Shown: positions 26,776 to 37,846 of the stretch, piece by piece
Layout: each line of letters opens with the position of its first letter
Position numbering within the stretch: the stretch's first letter is position 1
Assembly: GCA_052400685.1 (NCBI GenBank)
Contig: JBQTGJ010000005.1
DNA: 64,000 nucleotides
Origin: CAZHHH01 sp052400685
GTDB lineage: Bacteria > Bacteroidota > Bacteroidia > Bacteroidales > Marinilabiliaceae
Strand: one strand, 5' to 3'
Position numbers and translations under genes: made by a program
The notes under the pieces: generated by a model
Told to the model about the DNA's origin: nothing
What the model saw: the letters and a program-made list of their open reading frames with translations, nothing else
Databases searched by the model: none

Positions 26776-26860
26776 GTTTCATATGTTTATAATTTGGTTG
26801 TTAAGGTCACATGAAACTCGCCGGAATAATCATCCCCCTTTGTGAAAGGCTCGTTTCATC
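26776..26860 (-). repeat. About 91-bp dispersed repeat (family 2), reverse copy
   Basis: On the minus strand it begins GATGAAACGAGCC, continues with TTTCACAAA, GGGGGATGATTA, CGGCGAGTTTCATGTGACC and ends ATAAACATATGAAAC. The same order of blocks occurs at 41456-41637 (two tandem copies) and 51108-51200. Confidence 0.6.
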
Positions 26861-26922
26861 TGTCTCCGAAGTTTTCAGACAAACAAGATCGAAATTCTAT
26901 TCAAACGCATCCTACAATAAAA

Positions 26923-26969
26923 AGGCAGGAAAGAACTGAATTACACTACAAATTCAGACTTCCCCGCCT
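26923..26969 (-). terminator. Terminator of the giant T9SS protein gene
   Basis: AGGCAGGAAAGAACTGAATT pairs with AATTCAGACTTCCCCGCCT. Read on the minus strand the hairpin is followed by TTTTTATTG, about 40 bp after the stop codon of the 3545-codon gene. Confidence 0.75.
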
Positions 26970-27005
26970 ATAAACTTAACCAATCAACCAGTTATAATGG
27001 TCGTT

Positions 27006-30000
27006 TCATCGAACCAACTTCTTCGATTCGATCAAACCATTTGCCTTAACAACGACCAAATAGACACCCGAATTTTCCGGTAAAACGATAAATGTCTTGT
27101 TGGTATTCGCTTTAAATTCACTGACTTTAGATCCACTAACTGTATATACTTCAATTGAGCCGGGACCATTGGTCAAAAGCTTTCTGTCGATGCTAACAAT
27201 GGCACGACCATTAACACCTACAATATTAATTCCGGCAACGTCAGACTCCCCTAATAAATCTTCAATTCCTGTTGTAACATCGTCATCATTCCCCTCTGTT
27301 GGCGGTGCATTAAATCGGACTGTAAAACGATCGCTATTGGTGCCCAAAGTAACCGGCGTATAAGTATACTCATTGGTCTCACGAAGATTCACTGTTTTAT
27401 CCAATAAATTATCCTTTAACTCAATCACGTCATCCGTATAATATTTCGACAATTCAAATGTGAGTGTTACCTCCCCAGCGACTCGATTACGCACAACCAA
27501 AGGTAAATCATAAGGACCTTCAAACTTAGGCAGCCCATTAATAGCAAAATTTAGACCCTCAGAAGTGGTATAAACCTCCGGTATTTTGGTAGAACTGTTA
27601 AAATATTTAGGTGAATCACCCGCATCCGAACCCACTGTCGCCTCATCTGAAAAGTAAACCACAGCTCCGTCTCTACTGCTGGTATTAGCTGAAACGATAC
27701 GCAACACATCCACATCAGAGGAAGAGCTGCTCTTATTAACGCTACTACTTTTTAATAATGAACCAGACAATCCATGAGATCGTTGACTAGGCGAAACCAC
27801 AAAATTAACGGAAGTCGTTCCCTCGACGTAAATCCACGCACTCTGATAAGGTGGTATCAAAGCCAACTCCTCTTCATTAAACATGCTAACATCATCGGGA
27901 TATAAAGCAGCCCTGGCATATTCAGGCGCGAAACGGTTATAGGTAACAAAGGCCATTTCCTCATTCACCCGGGTACGATACCACAAAGTACCTTGAATAT
28001 TCGGTCGGGCCCAGCTTTCATCCTGCCAGTTTAACGAAGCGGGATAGGGATTCCCAAACAGATAATACTTTTTCACATCTAAAGTACGAGCCACCTCTTC
28101 CGAATTCAAGGTGCCGGTGTACTCAATAGTACGTTCAGATTCCGAATTTGTATATTTAACCAAGGCCCCTTCGACATTTTCGATGGTAGGATTTGTTGCA
28201 GAAGCATCGTATTTTATCCATCCACCTCTTTCCAAATAAACTTTAGCCCCTTCATATTCTGCACCAAAGTCAGCAAAAGTGGCATTTTTCATGGGGCTAG
28301 CCAAATAATACCATTGATTGGTTGGCAAAGTCAATCTAACCTTTGCCTTACCCGTAACCGAACCATTGGTTATCAATGAAGCCAATCCATCAGCTCCTGT
28401 TGTATTTTCCAGAACTAAACCACCTTCAGCCTTAATGGTTAAATCGCCATTTACATTTACCTTAGAACCTAATGTTAAAGTCAATAAACCACCGGCGTTA
28501 ATGGTAAGATCATTAAAATCATAAGATGTTGAAATAACAGCCGGATGCTTCATTTCAGAGGCGATAGTAACATCTGAACCACTGGCCGGCACCACATCAC
28601 TACACCAATTTTCACTATTTGACCAATCGGAGTCTGCATTACCAATCCACAACCCGGGAACGGCATTAACAGTCACTGTTATCTCATTACTTACAACTTT
28701 GCAGCCCTTATCGGTTTGACCAACGACCACAATCTTCTGGTTATCTAAAAGATTCTGCATAGCCACAGAGGTGAAAGAACCATCCTGTACAGAGCTGCCA
28801 TCCATTTGAAAATCGAATGAAGACCAACTTCCTTCGCTAGTTTGAGCCGTAAACGTTGCCTGATTATTGACACAAAAAACATTATCATCATCGTCAGACG
28901 TCAACGTTACAGATGAAACAGGATTAACAGTAATCTCCAGTTCGCGTGCCGCACTTGTGTTACAGCTATTCTCGGCTGTTACACTAAGGGTACCACCGGT
29001 TGCATCATTCTCAAAAGTTAACAAAGCGCTGTTATCTGTGTCGTTGACAGTAACACCCGATCCGGAGTAACTCCAAATATAGTTAACTGTTGCATCCAAA
29101 GGTACCACGTAGGATACATCTTCAGAACCGCCACAAACCTCAGAATCGAAAGTTATAAATTCACCCGGTTGTGCTGCAAGCAATGGGAATACCACTGATA
29201 CATCATCCCAGGACTTACAAGCTCCGTTACTAATGGTCCAGCGTAACACATAAGCATTGCCATTAACACCTCTAAACTCGCTGTCAGCAGAAGTCGGGTT
29301 GATCACAGTACCACCATCACCTGAGATAATAGTCCATAAACCCGTCCCAACCACAGCGCTGTTGGCAGCCAGCGTAGCCTCATTATCACCACATAAGGAG
29401 ATATCTGCTCCGGCAATAGCTGCTGTAGGCGTAGCATAAACAGTTACAACTGACTTATCTACGGCTCCTGTAGCCGCTCCGGTGTTATACGAGAAACTGA
29501 TTAATTGATAATCGCCCGCCTGATCAGTTGGCAAAACATATGGAACAGCAGAGACTGTCACCGGAGCTTGCTCTACGCCATCTATCGAATAGGTTAAGAC
29601 ATAATCAAAACCAATGGGATCGGACGAAGTAAATGTAACAGGTATGCCAGAAGTTTCACCACAAAGATCACCTGTAGGCGTAAATTTAGCCTTTGGTTTA
29701 ACCGTATTAACAGTGGCTGTGGTAACACTAATGCTACCTGAGACCGGAATTTCAATACGTGAAGCACTACTTACGGTACCGTCATAATCGGTTCCCGAGG
29801 CGGACGATGCCACTTCATTCCATTGTGACGATGTGGCATTATAACTAGCCACCCGCATATCATCAGTTCCACTAACCGTAATCAGTGGCGTTATATCACT
29901 AACGTCATCCCAGTCTATATTAACCACAGCAGCATTACCGGAAGTCGCAGAAATATCCCAGTATTCTTTGGAATTGACATAAGTCAATGGAGAAGCATAC

Positions 30001-33000
30001 TGCGCATACGTGTCATTGGGTGAAAAATAGGTAACGGTCCAGTCAACCGTTCCGGTTTGAGAAGCTGTTAATGTCAATTTATTGCCCAATGCAGATTCGT
30101 CACCTACCGGGAAATTAAAGGAACTACCCTGACTAATACGCTTAATCATAGGTCCATCAACATAAGAAGTGGCCGTACCTCCGGCTGGAGAAACACTATT
30201 TGAAGAAGTATTTGTAACAGTTAAAGGCGCGTCAGATTCGGTATGAATCAAACCATTGGTCAGCATGAGCTTACCTGAAACATCGGTCGCTCCATTAAGC
30301 GTAAGTCCACTGGCATTGGCTATTTCTAGATTATAAAAAGCATTGTCACCGTCAAAATTGCCCGTCGCTCCACCAACCGTTTGTGCAGCATCACCAGCAA
30401 AACTCACCGTTGCGTTACTACCGCTGCCTGCGATAAATCGACCGCCGTTATACCGCTCGAATGTACCCTTTATATTCAGCTTTTTATTGTTAACACTATT
30501 ATCGAGGGTTGCGCCGTCAATCACCAAACTATGACAAACAGTAAGATCAACATTTGGTAAAATACGCGACCCGCTACCCGAAATTTTTAAATTAGGAATA
30601 GCTGTAAACAAATCAGCCACAATATTATAATCAGAATTACCTCCCAACTCCAATGTCGCATCACCACTACAATCAAAAAACGCAGTATAACGCCCGGCTG
30701 GCATCAGCGCATCCTCCATATACAAGGTTCCGGAGCCTTCAACCAGGCCCAGGTTATGACCATAAGTATCTTTATCAATGATCAGTTTTGAGTTAATAAT
30801 CGTTTTATAGGCAAATCGATAATTCTCTGTAACCGAAACCTCTGAATTGATAATAACAACCGCTCCATTTGGACCTCCATCGGGACAATCAGGAGCCGTT
30901 CCCACGGGCGTCCAAATAGACGCATCGTTCCAATCCCCGGTAACATTCGCCTCATAAGTAGGAACTTCATCCGGAATATCCTCATCAAGACCAGCCGTAT
31001 ATTCGCCATTAACATCACTCAATCCGCTGAAAGAAATAACATTATTAGCTTCATCCACATTATCAGTGCCAGCACCGGCCGATGCCTTTGACCAACTGGT
31101 GGAAGGCGTTAGTAATCGGGCTGCTACATAATTCCCCTCATCACTATTGTCCTGCATGACATCATCCTGACTATAGTGGAAATACAGTTCACCGGAAAAA
31201 CCTGAAATTCCGGTATTCTCAACTTCCCAATAATAATTAAGCACCCGATAAGGACTCATCGCCGACGGATGTTTGGAATTAATCGTGTTTACCCGTATAT
31301 ATCCGGCCGTTCCATTATTATTAATATTTAATACAGCCGGTGTATATTTGCTACCCAGCCCCATTGGAAATGTAAACGAAGTAGCGGAGGTTATTTTAGG
31401 AAACAACTTACGAATTCCAACATTACTATAGACACCATCGGAAGAAATCATCTTTGATGAGCTAAAATTGCTTCCTTCAATGATGGCATTTTGACCCAGC
31501 GACAATAAATATTTATTAATATTAAAAACGCCGGAAGTAAGAACCAGATTTCTATTCATTGAAATCTGATTGAGCAATCGGGCCCCATACAAATCATTTA
31601 ATTCCAAACGATCAAATGTTCCCGTACCTGAGATCTGGTGTTCCTCACTGCCTCCCGACAACATCACACCACCAGCTGCATCCTGACTGACAAAAGTGGC
31701 TTTATTAATCAAATCGCCATTTAAGGTAACTGTATTGGCATCCAGCAGCAACGAACCCGCGCCCGAAGCCAACTCCATATCATTATAAACAGTCACATCC
31801 TTGTTAAAAGTCAATGAAGTGACAGAACTCATCTTCAAATCGTAAAAGGAAGTAGACGAAGAGCCTCTCAATTCCTGTGTGCCACCACCAAAAGTGGTGA
31901 GATTTTCATAATGATTGTAAGATCCGTTATTTTCAAAATCACCATTAATGGTCAGATTGATATTAAAATTGCTGTTGGCGTCGAAAATACTGTTGACATT
32001 TGACAGAATCAAATCACCATTCAAAGTCAACGGACTTACCAATAATTCAACGGTCGCATCAAGGTCACTTGCCTCATAACCGGTCACCGTAATATTGTTA
32101 AGAGGAACGTTAGCATCGAGCAGATAAGTTGCGGCATAGCCACTTTCTTCATTGGCAAAAATAATACCACCCCCGGTAACCGACGAAGCGGCCGGTCGCA
32201 AATACAAATCGCCATAAGCATCGCCGCCCCCACCACGAATGAGTGTTAACGTACCTCCCGACATATTAAACTTACTTCCGGTATTAAGCACTTCCAACTT
32301 GGCATTGGTAGTATTGGCGTTACGGCCATTAATGATAACTTCACCTCCACTTTGAGTATAACTTAAAATACCACTATTGGTAGAAACGTTACGGCGAATC
32401 TGACCATTAATAACCAACTGACCACCACGAACATCAATGGCTGAAGCACCTCCGCCGGAATACTCTATATCGTTATTATAATTCGGTGCAGAAACAGGTC
32501 CCACATAAACATCTCCATTAACAACGGTCAGCTTACCATTTAAATACACATCATTGGTGTTTGAATTCCCATTTGCCAAAAGCACACGCTTGTTGTTACT
32601 TCCTTTAACATAATCAATCCATAATCCTGCCGTTGGCGGAATGGTAAACGTACTACTTGTGGTAATACTGAAATCTGAATTGGGATTATTACGCTCATAT
32701 TTAAGTGTTCCATTTTCCAGTGTCAACCAGTCATTAACAGGGGTCTCCAGATCACCTTCAATATCAATGGTTAATGTGGTTGCCTGTGAAGAACCTTTAT
32801 TAACTGTCACCTCGTCGAAAATGGTAGAAGGTGAACCCGACTCATTGGTAACTAAAGCATTGTCATCACCGAAAAAAGTCAACGGGATATCAGTAAAATT
32901 ACATCCCCGGTAAGCATTTTCGCCTCCACCAAACGATGCATTATTAATTAAATCCCCCCCGATTTTAATACTTTGACTATAAGCATTACTGTACACCATG

Positions 33001-36000
33001 ATTCCGGAGCTTTCCCCGACAATTAGATCACCATCAATCACAAAATTCTGGGCAAAATTATAATTCCCATAAAAAATCAATGCGCCACCCTGTATATCCA
33101 AATTACCATTAATGGCAATTGTCTTAGCTTTACGGGCATAAGGTGCTTCTGGATAATTTGAATTCCACGTTGGCAAAAACCAGGATTCGGAACTACTACC
33201 ATGGGTTACCAAATTGCCATAGATGGTTAAGTCAGTATTACCAAAAATAATATTTGCGCCCCCTGCAGGCGAAATCGTAAGATTTCCATAATTGTCAACA
33301 TCACTGGGTAACCAATAGGTCGTTCCGGCAACTTCATTAATGGTATATAACTCAGTCGTTCCCAACTGAGTATTAAACTCCGAAAAATCACCATTTGGAA
33401 ACTCAAAGATACCACCAGAACTATACTGGGTGCTCACCCTTAATAAACCATTTCCATTGGGATGCGACAGCACCATACCAAAATTACTGGAAGGACTATA
33501 CTTTACATCTAAAACTCCACCTGCTTCAATTTGCAAGCTGGCACAATTTCGGACATCCTCATCTTTCGTATTCCAATCATCTCCCCACCATGTATTTCTC
33601 TCTGTTCTATCCAAAGAAACCGTATCTCCATCTCCAATAATAACGACATCGCCCTCGCCAGGAACACTCGAGGCCCTGGAGCCATCATGCCCTGTGGTTG
33701 ACCAGGTATCTCTATCACCCCATAGGCCAGTTTGCCTGCTGTAAAAAATAGTCGGGGTACCAAAAGCGCCAGATGCACCGGCGGTATAATCGCCATTTAG
33801 AAAATCCGAACTTTGAGTAGGACTTGTCCAATCTGCTATCACATTATTAGTTGCGTCAACATTGGCCGTTGAACCGTAGCTCCATGTGTAATTAGTAGCA
33901 TCGTAAACGGCAGGTACATAATTACTCTCTGTACCGGCCACATTACTTTGGTTGTATTCAAAGCTATGCGTTACTTTTCCGGAAAAACCTGTAATACCCT
34001 CAGATTTAACGCGCCAAAAATAGCTCAATGAGATGCCTTTGGTTGAAGTTACCGTATGTTCATAATTAACCGGAACCACCGTAACAGTCCCATAAGTATC
34101 GGGAGCCGAAGAAAAACCCAGGGTCGCCGGCGTATAATCGGCAACACCTACCGGGAAGACTTTCGATTCAACGGCATCATAGGTCATTGTAATACCACCA
34201 TCGCCAGCCGTACCGGCAGTACGCACATAGCTGGAAGCATCGGCACTGTTAAACGAGGCATCAGCCCCCATCTTTAAATTATAGATTCCAATATTCAGAT
34301 GTTTATCACTACCAAAGGTCAATACTCCGTTAACAGTGGTATTGGCAGCCAAAGATACGGGGGCATCGTCGCTATTGGTATTGATAAGTGTCAGATTCTG
34401 AAAAATACCATCACCATCACCACTGATGGTTTGAGCTGAGGATCCATTTAACAATATAGAGCCGTCTCCAGTGTGAATACCTGAGTTAACCACATTCCCG
34501 GCCACGGATAAAACCAGCCCACCGTCGTTAAAAGCACCTTTAGCGAGATCGAAATCCCCTAGTACCGTCAGTGCGTTGCTGCCGGCCATCTTTAAATAAC
34601 CGCCTGATTTAGTCACCGTCAGATTATTTAGCCCGGCAGCACCATTATTAATGATGCCATTAACCGTAAACAACTGGTTTCCGGAACCATTAAATGTCGT
34701 TGTATTGGTTCCTGAGTTATAAGTTGCATCTGCACTAACCGTGAAATTTCCACCTACAGTAACATCTTCGCTATTAGCGGAGAAGATTCCTTTGGTCAGT
34801 GTTATATTTTTCAAGATTGTTAAAGGATAACCGGATCCTAACGTAAGTGTGGAAGTACCTGCCGACCGGTTCAAAACCATATTTCCAAAAGGTGCATTGC
34901 TGCGTATAATAAAATCAGTACTCCCTGTCAACGGCAAAAATTCAATGGTTCCGCCTGTCACATTAATATTATTGACGCCGGCATATATATCAACCGCATA
35001 TCCATTATCGCCCGACACATCATAAATCTGAATGGTACCGCCGGACATTATAAAGACATTGGTTGCAGAATTGACATTAAAAGTAGCCTTACTTCCATCC
35101 AATACTGTACTATTAATGGCCGTATTAATCGTAGCCACCGTATTGGCTCTCAAATCGGATACCGAGGTATACGCTGACGGCGTACGTTGATAACGCCCAC
35201 GTAAAGCCACGGTTCCGCCTGCTTGTTGATAACTAAATTTCCCTTCAGAGCCACCTGCGGCACGTATCTGTTTGGTATCCAGATACCCGCCGTTTATTTC
35301 CAACTGACCGGAAGCAACATCCCAGGTAATAATACCACCGGATTCGCGCGTTGACAGATAGCCGTCGTTAATAACCAACTTACCATAGATAGAAAAAGAT
35401 TGTGCGCCTCCACTTGGTGCCAATCCCACATCGTTGTTACTGGTAGCCGAAACTCCGTAGGCTGCATTAATCTCCTGATAACTATCGGCCGTTGATAACA
35501 CAATAACCTCAGGCCCATTGAGCTCCAAAGCACCATTGGCCGGGATAAAATAATCACTATTGGGATTACCGCCTGAATTCCCCTCTGTGAGTGAAGGAAT
35601 AACAGTCAAACCTTCCAATGACAAAGTACCCGTCTTAATCCATAATGCCTTTTTGAGTGACGGATCAGTTCCCCCATCTTCTCCACCCTGGTCAGTACGT
35701 CCAAACAGTCTGAAATGACTGTAAGTCGTCGAATTAACGGTCAATTTAAACGTCTGATCAGAACCTTTATCAAGCACCAAATTATAGAAATCAGTCGTGC
35801 CGTTACAATAGAGAGTGTTATCACTAGCCCCTCTAAAAAATACCGTTGCAAATCCCTCATCAGGGAAACTGTTGTAATCCGGCATCGTTTGATTGGTAAA
35901 GCGAACCGTGCCGTTATTGGTAAAATCACCATAAAGCTCAACCCGGTGCGAGTTATTAATATAATAATCAGGATATGATCCAATTACAGAGCCGCTCAAA

Positions 36001-37643
36001 TCATCAGTACTGGTACTACCCGCACCCACCTTCAGTTGAGCACCGGCATAAACCTGTAAATCACCTTTTACAATCAGACTTCGCAAAACCGTTGAACTGC
36101 TATTACCGATACTAAAAGTACCGTTCTTCAACACCAGATTACCATTAATGGTAATATTACGCATCTGCGAGGCAGTGACCCCCGAAGCATTTAACACCAA
36201 ATTGCAATAGGTGCCCTGGGAAGAGGTGCCCCATTCAAAATTGGCATTATTGTAATATTCGGTGGTACCACCACTTTCATCTACAAAAGTATTGGTTGTG
36301 GCTGACGGGAAAAAGAGTGAAGCAAGCCGTAAAGTTCCCTGACCTCGTAAATAAAGCAATCCGGATGAAAACTGATGTGTACTCATGTCTAGAACACCAC
36401 CATCGGCAATGGAAATATTTAAATTGGACACACCTACATCACCTGGTAAAGTGACCGTACGTCCTGCCAGCACATAAACTTCAGCATATTCGTTGGGCAC
36501 GGTTTCGCACACCTGTGTTGTACCGCTGGGGTCATGCGTCCATGTGGTAGGTTCGTTCCAATCACCTGATTTATAGGAATAATAACGAGTTATTGAAGGA
36601 ACAACATTTAACTGCTCGGATGTTATCTCCGCGACTATCATTCCATTTCGAACAATTGAAAAGGTAATATTCTCTGTGCTTTGAACAGAAGGCGCCGTAA
36701 CTGAAAATAGGTATGTTGCAGATGCATCCTGAACAAGGCCACCGGCATCGGCTGAAAATTGAGTCCCGTCGTTCCAGCTGGCAATCACTTGCACATCACC
36801 TGTATTCCAGGTCGCCTGACCTGTATTGGTCACCGTCATTGTAACAGACCGGCTTTCACCAACCTCCCAAATGGTTGAACCAACATCCACGCCTGATATC
36901 TCAGCCCGGTAACCGGGTGTATATGTTATAACAATTTGACCATCACCTCCGGCTCCACCGGCATAGGAATTCCTATTGGTAGCTTCACCTCCGCTACCTC
37001 CACCGCCGGGGACACTACCGTCTTCACCTTCATTGTTGCGAATAGATGCACCGCCCGCGCCACCGTTAGCGCCAGCACCTCCGACGCCACTCCAGTTACC
37101 ACCTGTGTCGCCAGAATCACCGCTATTATTTATATTGCCACCAGAACCGCTACCGCCAACACCGGCAGTTCCTCTATTTCCGCCACCACCGCCACCACCA
37201 GTAGCTGTCAATGATCCAAAAACTGAAAAACCGCCATCACCGCCATCTCTACCATTACGCGCGCCGGCACTACCTCCATCCCCTACTGTATAGTTTATTG
37301 TTGCGCCCGGAGTCACGGTCAGAATCCCTTTGGTGTAACCACCGCCACCGCCACCGGAACCGCCATACCTGTTATATGAAGATCCGCCACCACCACCGCC
37401 GGCGCCCCATACTTCAACAGTAATAGTCGTAACACCGTCGGGTACGGTAAAATTTCCGGACGAACTTTTAGTGACCACCTCATCTGTCTGAGCAAAAGAG
37501 GAACTGCCCAACAACCACATAAAGGTAACGACTGCAATGAGTCTAAAGGGCATTAACAATAAATCAGAAAGTCTGGTTCCATTAGCAGACTTGCGCAGTA
37601 GATTCAGATAAAGGTTATTCATATTCATTCGTTTTAATAGCAA
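27006..37643 (-). CDS. Giant modular T9SS-exported surface protein (3545 residues)
   Basis: A very large secreted protein. The N-terminus holds a signal segment (LIAVVTFMWLLGSSSFAQ, about 33-51); ATGs at codons 6 and 8 are alternative starts. Residues about 58-245 form a Gly-rich domain opening FTVPDGVTTITVEVWGAGG. A CARDB/NBR1-like Ig domain follows (about 247-350). Four modules begin with a W-rich strand pattern near residues 353 (YYSYKSGDWNEPTTW), 1296, 2226 and 2996; most of the rest is beta-helix-like repeats (variants of INGNLVLKNGTF). A PKD/Ig-like stretch is near 2700-2950. The last 80 residues carry a type A T9SS sorting domain (GVNGRAIVSIDRKLL to SKKLVR). It probably acts in adhesion or as a surface layer; no enzyme domain is visible. 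It lies 203 bp downstream of its paralogue. Confidence 0.9.
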   Translation of the reverse strand: MLLKRMNMNNLYLNLLRKSANGTRLSDLLLMPFRLIAVVTFMWLLGSSSFAQTDEVVTKSSSGNFTVPDGVTTITVEVWGAGGGGGGSSYNRYGGSGGGGGGYTKGILTVTPGATINYTVGDGGSAGARNGRDGGDGGFSVFGSLTATGGGGGGGNRGTAGVGGSGSGGNINNSGDSGDTGGNWSGVGGAGANGGAGGASIRNNEGEDGSVPGGGGSGGEATNRNSYAGGAGGDGQIVITYTPGYRAEISGVDVGSTIWEVGESRSVTMTVTNTGQATWNTGDVQVIASWNDGTQFSADAGGLVQDASATYLFSVTAPSVQSTENITFSIVRNGMIVAEITSEQLNVVPSITRYYSYKSGDWNEPTTWTHDPSGTTQVCETVPNEYAEVYVLAGRTVTLPGDVGVSNLNISIADGGVLDMSTHQFSSGLLYLRGQGTLRLASLFFPSATTNTFVDESGGTTEYYNNANFEWGTSSQGTYCNLVLNASGVTASQMRNITINGNLVLKNGTFSIGNSSSTVLRSLIVKGDLQVYAGAQLKVGAGSTSTDDLSGSVIGSYPDYYINNSHRVELYGDFTNNGTVRFTNQTMPDYNSFPDEGFATVFFRGASDNTLYCNGTTDFYNLVLDKGSDQTFKLTVNSTTYSHFRLFGRTDQGGEDGGTDPSLKKALWIKTGTLSLEGLTVIPSLTEGNSGGNPNSDYFIPANGALELNGPEVIVLSTADSYQEINAAYGVSATSNNDVGLAPSGGAQSFSIYGKLVINDGYLSTRESGGIITWDVASGQLEINGGYLDTKQIRAAGGSEGKFSYQQAGGTVALRGRYQRTPSAYTSVSDLRANTVATINTAINSTVLDGSKATFNVNSATNVFIMSGGTIQIYDVSGDNGYAVDIYAGVNNINVTGGTIEFLPLTGSTDFIIRSNAPFGNMVLNRSAGTSTLTLGSGYPLTILKNITLTKGIFSANSEDVTVGGNFTVSADATYNSGTNTTTFNGSGNQLFTVNGIINNGAAGLNNLTVTKSGGYLKMAGSNALTVLGDFDLAKGAFNDGGLVLSVAGNVVNSGIHTGDGSILLNGSSAQTISGDGDGIFQNLTLINTNSDDAPVSLAANTTVNGVLTFGSDKHLNIGIYNLKMGADASFNSADASSYVRTAGTAGDGGITMTYDAVESKVFPVGVADYTPATLGFSSAPDTYGTVTVVPVNYEHTVTSTKGISLSYFWRVKSEGITGFSGKVTHSFEYNQSNVAGTESNYVPAVYDATNYTWSYGSTANVDATNNVIADWTSPTQSSDFLNGDYTAGASGAFGTPTIFYSRQTGLWGDRDTWSTTGHDGSRASSVPGEGDVVIIGDGDTVSLDRTERNTWWGDDWNTKDEDVRNCASLQIEAGGVLDVKYSPSSNFGMVLSHPNGNGLLRVSTQYSSGGIFEFPNGDFSEFNTQLGTTELYTINEVAGTTYWLPSDVDNYGNLTISPAGGANIIFGNTDLTIYGNLVTHGSSSESWFLPTWNSNYPEAPYARKAKTIAINGNLDIQGGALIFYGNYNFAQNFVIDGDLIVGESSGIMVYSNAYSQSIKIGGDLINNASFGGGENAYRGCNFTDIPLTFFGDDNALVTNESGSPSTIFDEVTVNKGSSQATTLTIDIEGDLETPVNDWLTLENGTLKYERNNPNSDFSITTSSTFTIPPTAGLWIDYVKGSNNKRVLLANGNSNTNDVYLNGKLTVVNGDVYVGPVSAPNYNNDIEYSGGGASAIDVRGGQLVINGQIRRNVSTNSGILSYTQSGGEVIINGRNANTTNAKLEVLNTGSKFNMSGGTLTLIRGGGGDAYGDLYLRPAASSVTGGGIIFANEESGYAATYLLDANVPLNNITVTGYEASDLDATVELLVSPLTLNGDLILSNVNSIFDANSNFNINLTINGDFENNGSYNHYENLTTFGGGTQELRGSSSTSFYDLKMSSVTSLTFNKDVTVYNDMELASGAGSLLLDANTVTLNGDLINKATFVSQDAAGGVMLSGGSEEHQISGTGTFDRLELNDLYGARLLNQISMNRNLVLTSGVFNINKYLLSLGQNAIIEGSNFSSSKMISSDGVYSNVGIRKLFPKITSATSFTFPMGLGSKYTPAVLNINNNGTAGYIRVNTINSKHPSAMSPYRVLNYYWEVENTGISGFSGELYFHYSQDDVMQDNSDEGNYVAARLLTPSTSWSKASAGAGTDNVDEANNVISFSGLSDVNGEYTAGLDEDIPDEVPTYEANVTGDWNDASIWTPVGTAPDCPDGGPNGAVVIINSEVSVTENYRFAYKTIINSKLIIDKDTYGHNLGLVEGSGTLYMEDALMPAGRYTAFFDCSGDATLELGGNSDYNIVADLFTAIPNLKISGSGSRILPNVDLTVCHSLVIDGATLDNSVNNKKLNIKGTFERYNGGRFIAGSGSNATVSFAGDAAQTVGGATGNFDGDNAFYNLEIANASGLTLNGATDVSGKLMLTNGLIHTESDAPLTVTNTSSNSVSPAGGTATSYVDGPMIKRISQGSSFNFPVGDESALGNKLTLTASQTGTVDWTVTYFSPNDTYAQYASPLTYVNSKEYWDISATSGNAAVVNIDWDDVSDITPLITVSGTDDMRVASYNATSSQWNEVASSASGTDYDGTVSSASRIEIPVSGSISVTTATVNTVKPKAKFTPTGDLCGETSGIPVTFTSSDPIGFDYVLTYSIDGVEQAPVTVSAVPYVLPTDQAGDYQLISFSYNTGAATGAVDKSVVTVYATPTAAIAGADISLCGDNEATLAANSAVVGTGLWTIISGDGGTVINPTSADSEFRGVNGNAYVLRWTISNGACKSWDDVSVVFPLLAAQPGEFITFDSEVCGGSEDVSYVVPLDATVNYIWSYSGSGVTVNDTDNSALLTFENDATGGTLSVTAENSCNTSAARELEITVNPVSSVTLTSDDDDNVFCVNNQATFTAQTSEGSWSSFDFQMDGSSVQDGSFTSVAMQNLLDNQKIVVVGQTDKGCKVVSNEITVTVNAVPGLWIGNADSDWSNSENWCSDVVPASGSDVTIASEMKHPAVISTSYDFNDLTINAGGLLTLTLGSKVNVNGDLTIKAEGGLVLENTTGADGLASLITNGSVTGKAKVRLTLPTNQWYYLASPMKNATFADFGAEYEGAKVYLERGGWIKYDASATNPTIENVEGALVKYTNSESERTIEYTGTLNSEEVARTLDVKKYYLFGNPYPASLNWQDESWARPNIQGTLWYRTRVNEEMAFVTYNRFAPEYARAALYPDDVSMFNEEELALIPPYQSAWIYVEGTTSVNFVVSPSQRSHGLSGSLLKSSSVNKSSSSSDVDVLRIVSANTSSRDGAVVYFSDEATVGSDAGDSPKYFNSSTKIPEVYTTSEGLNFAINGLPKFEGPYDLPLVVRNRVAGEVTLTFELSKYYTDDVIELKDNLLDKTVNLRETNEYTYTPVTLGTNSDRFTVRFNAPPTEGNDDDVTTGIEDLLGESDVAGINIVGVNGRAIVSIDRKLLTNGPGSIEVYTVSGSKVSEFKANTNKTFIVLPENSGVYLVVVKANGLIESKKLVR

Positions 37644-37651
37644 ACTCTCAA

Positions 37652-37673
37652 TCGTTAAAAATTAAACGATTAC
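37652..37673 (-). promoter_or_regulatory. Hairpin in the leader of the giant gene
   Basis: AATCGTT-TAATTTTT-AACGATT forms a 7-bp stem about ten bases upstream of the reading frame start on the minus strand. It could affect translation initiation. TATATTTT just upstream is a weak -7 box candidate. Confidence 0.3.
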
Positions 37674-37813
37674 AAAAAATATATTCTTTTAGGTTAATAA
37701 TGACAGCTAATTTCTAAACGAAGCAACTGTTAAAAGGACAAAAATCATCGTTGGCCAACACGTCTTCCCTCGTAGTCCAAAAAATAGCAACGATGATCTT
37801 ACCCAAAACCGAC

Positions 37814-37835
37814 AAAAGCGGCCAAAGCCGCTTTT
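37814..37835 (-). terminator. Terminator after the 787-residue T9SS protein gene
   Basis: The nine-base perfect stem AAAAGCGGC/GCCGCTTTT with a CAAA loop is followed on the minus strand by TTTTGTCGGTTTTGGG. It lies just beyond the stop codon. Confidence 0.8.
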
Positions 37836-37846
37836 ATCACCCTTCA

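Noticed and set aside
36976..37293. Pro-rich open frame on the plus strand inside the giant gene
   Set aside because: It is the complement of the Gly-rich (GGN) domain of the minus-strand gene; Pro-rich shadow frames follow automatically.
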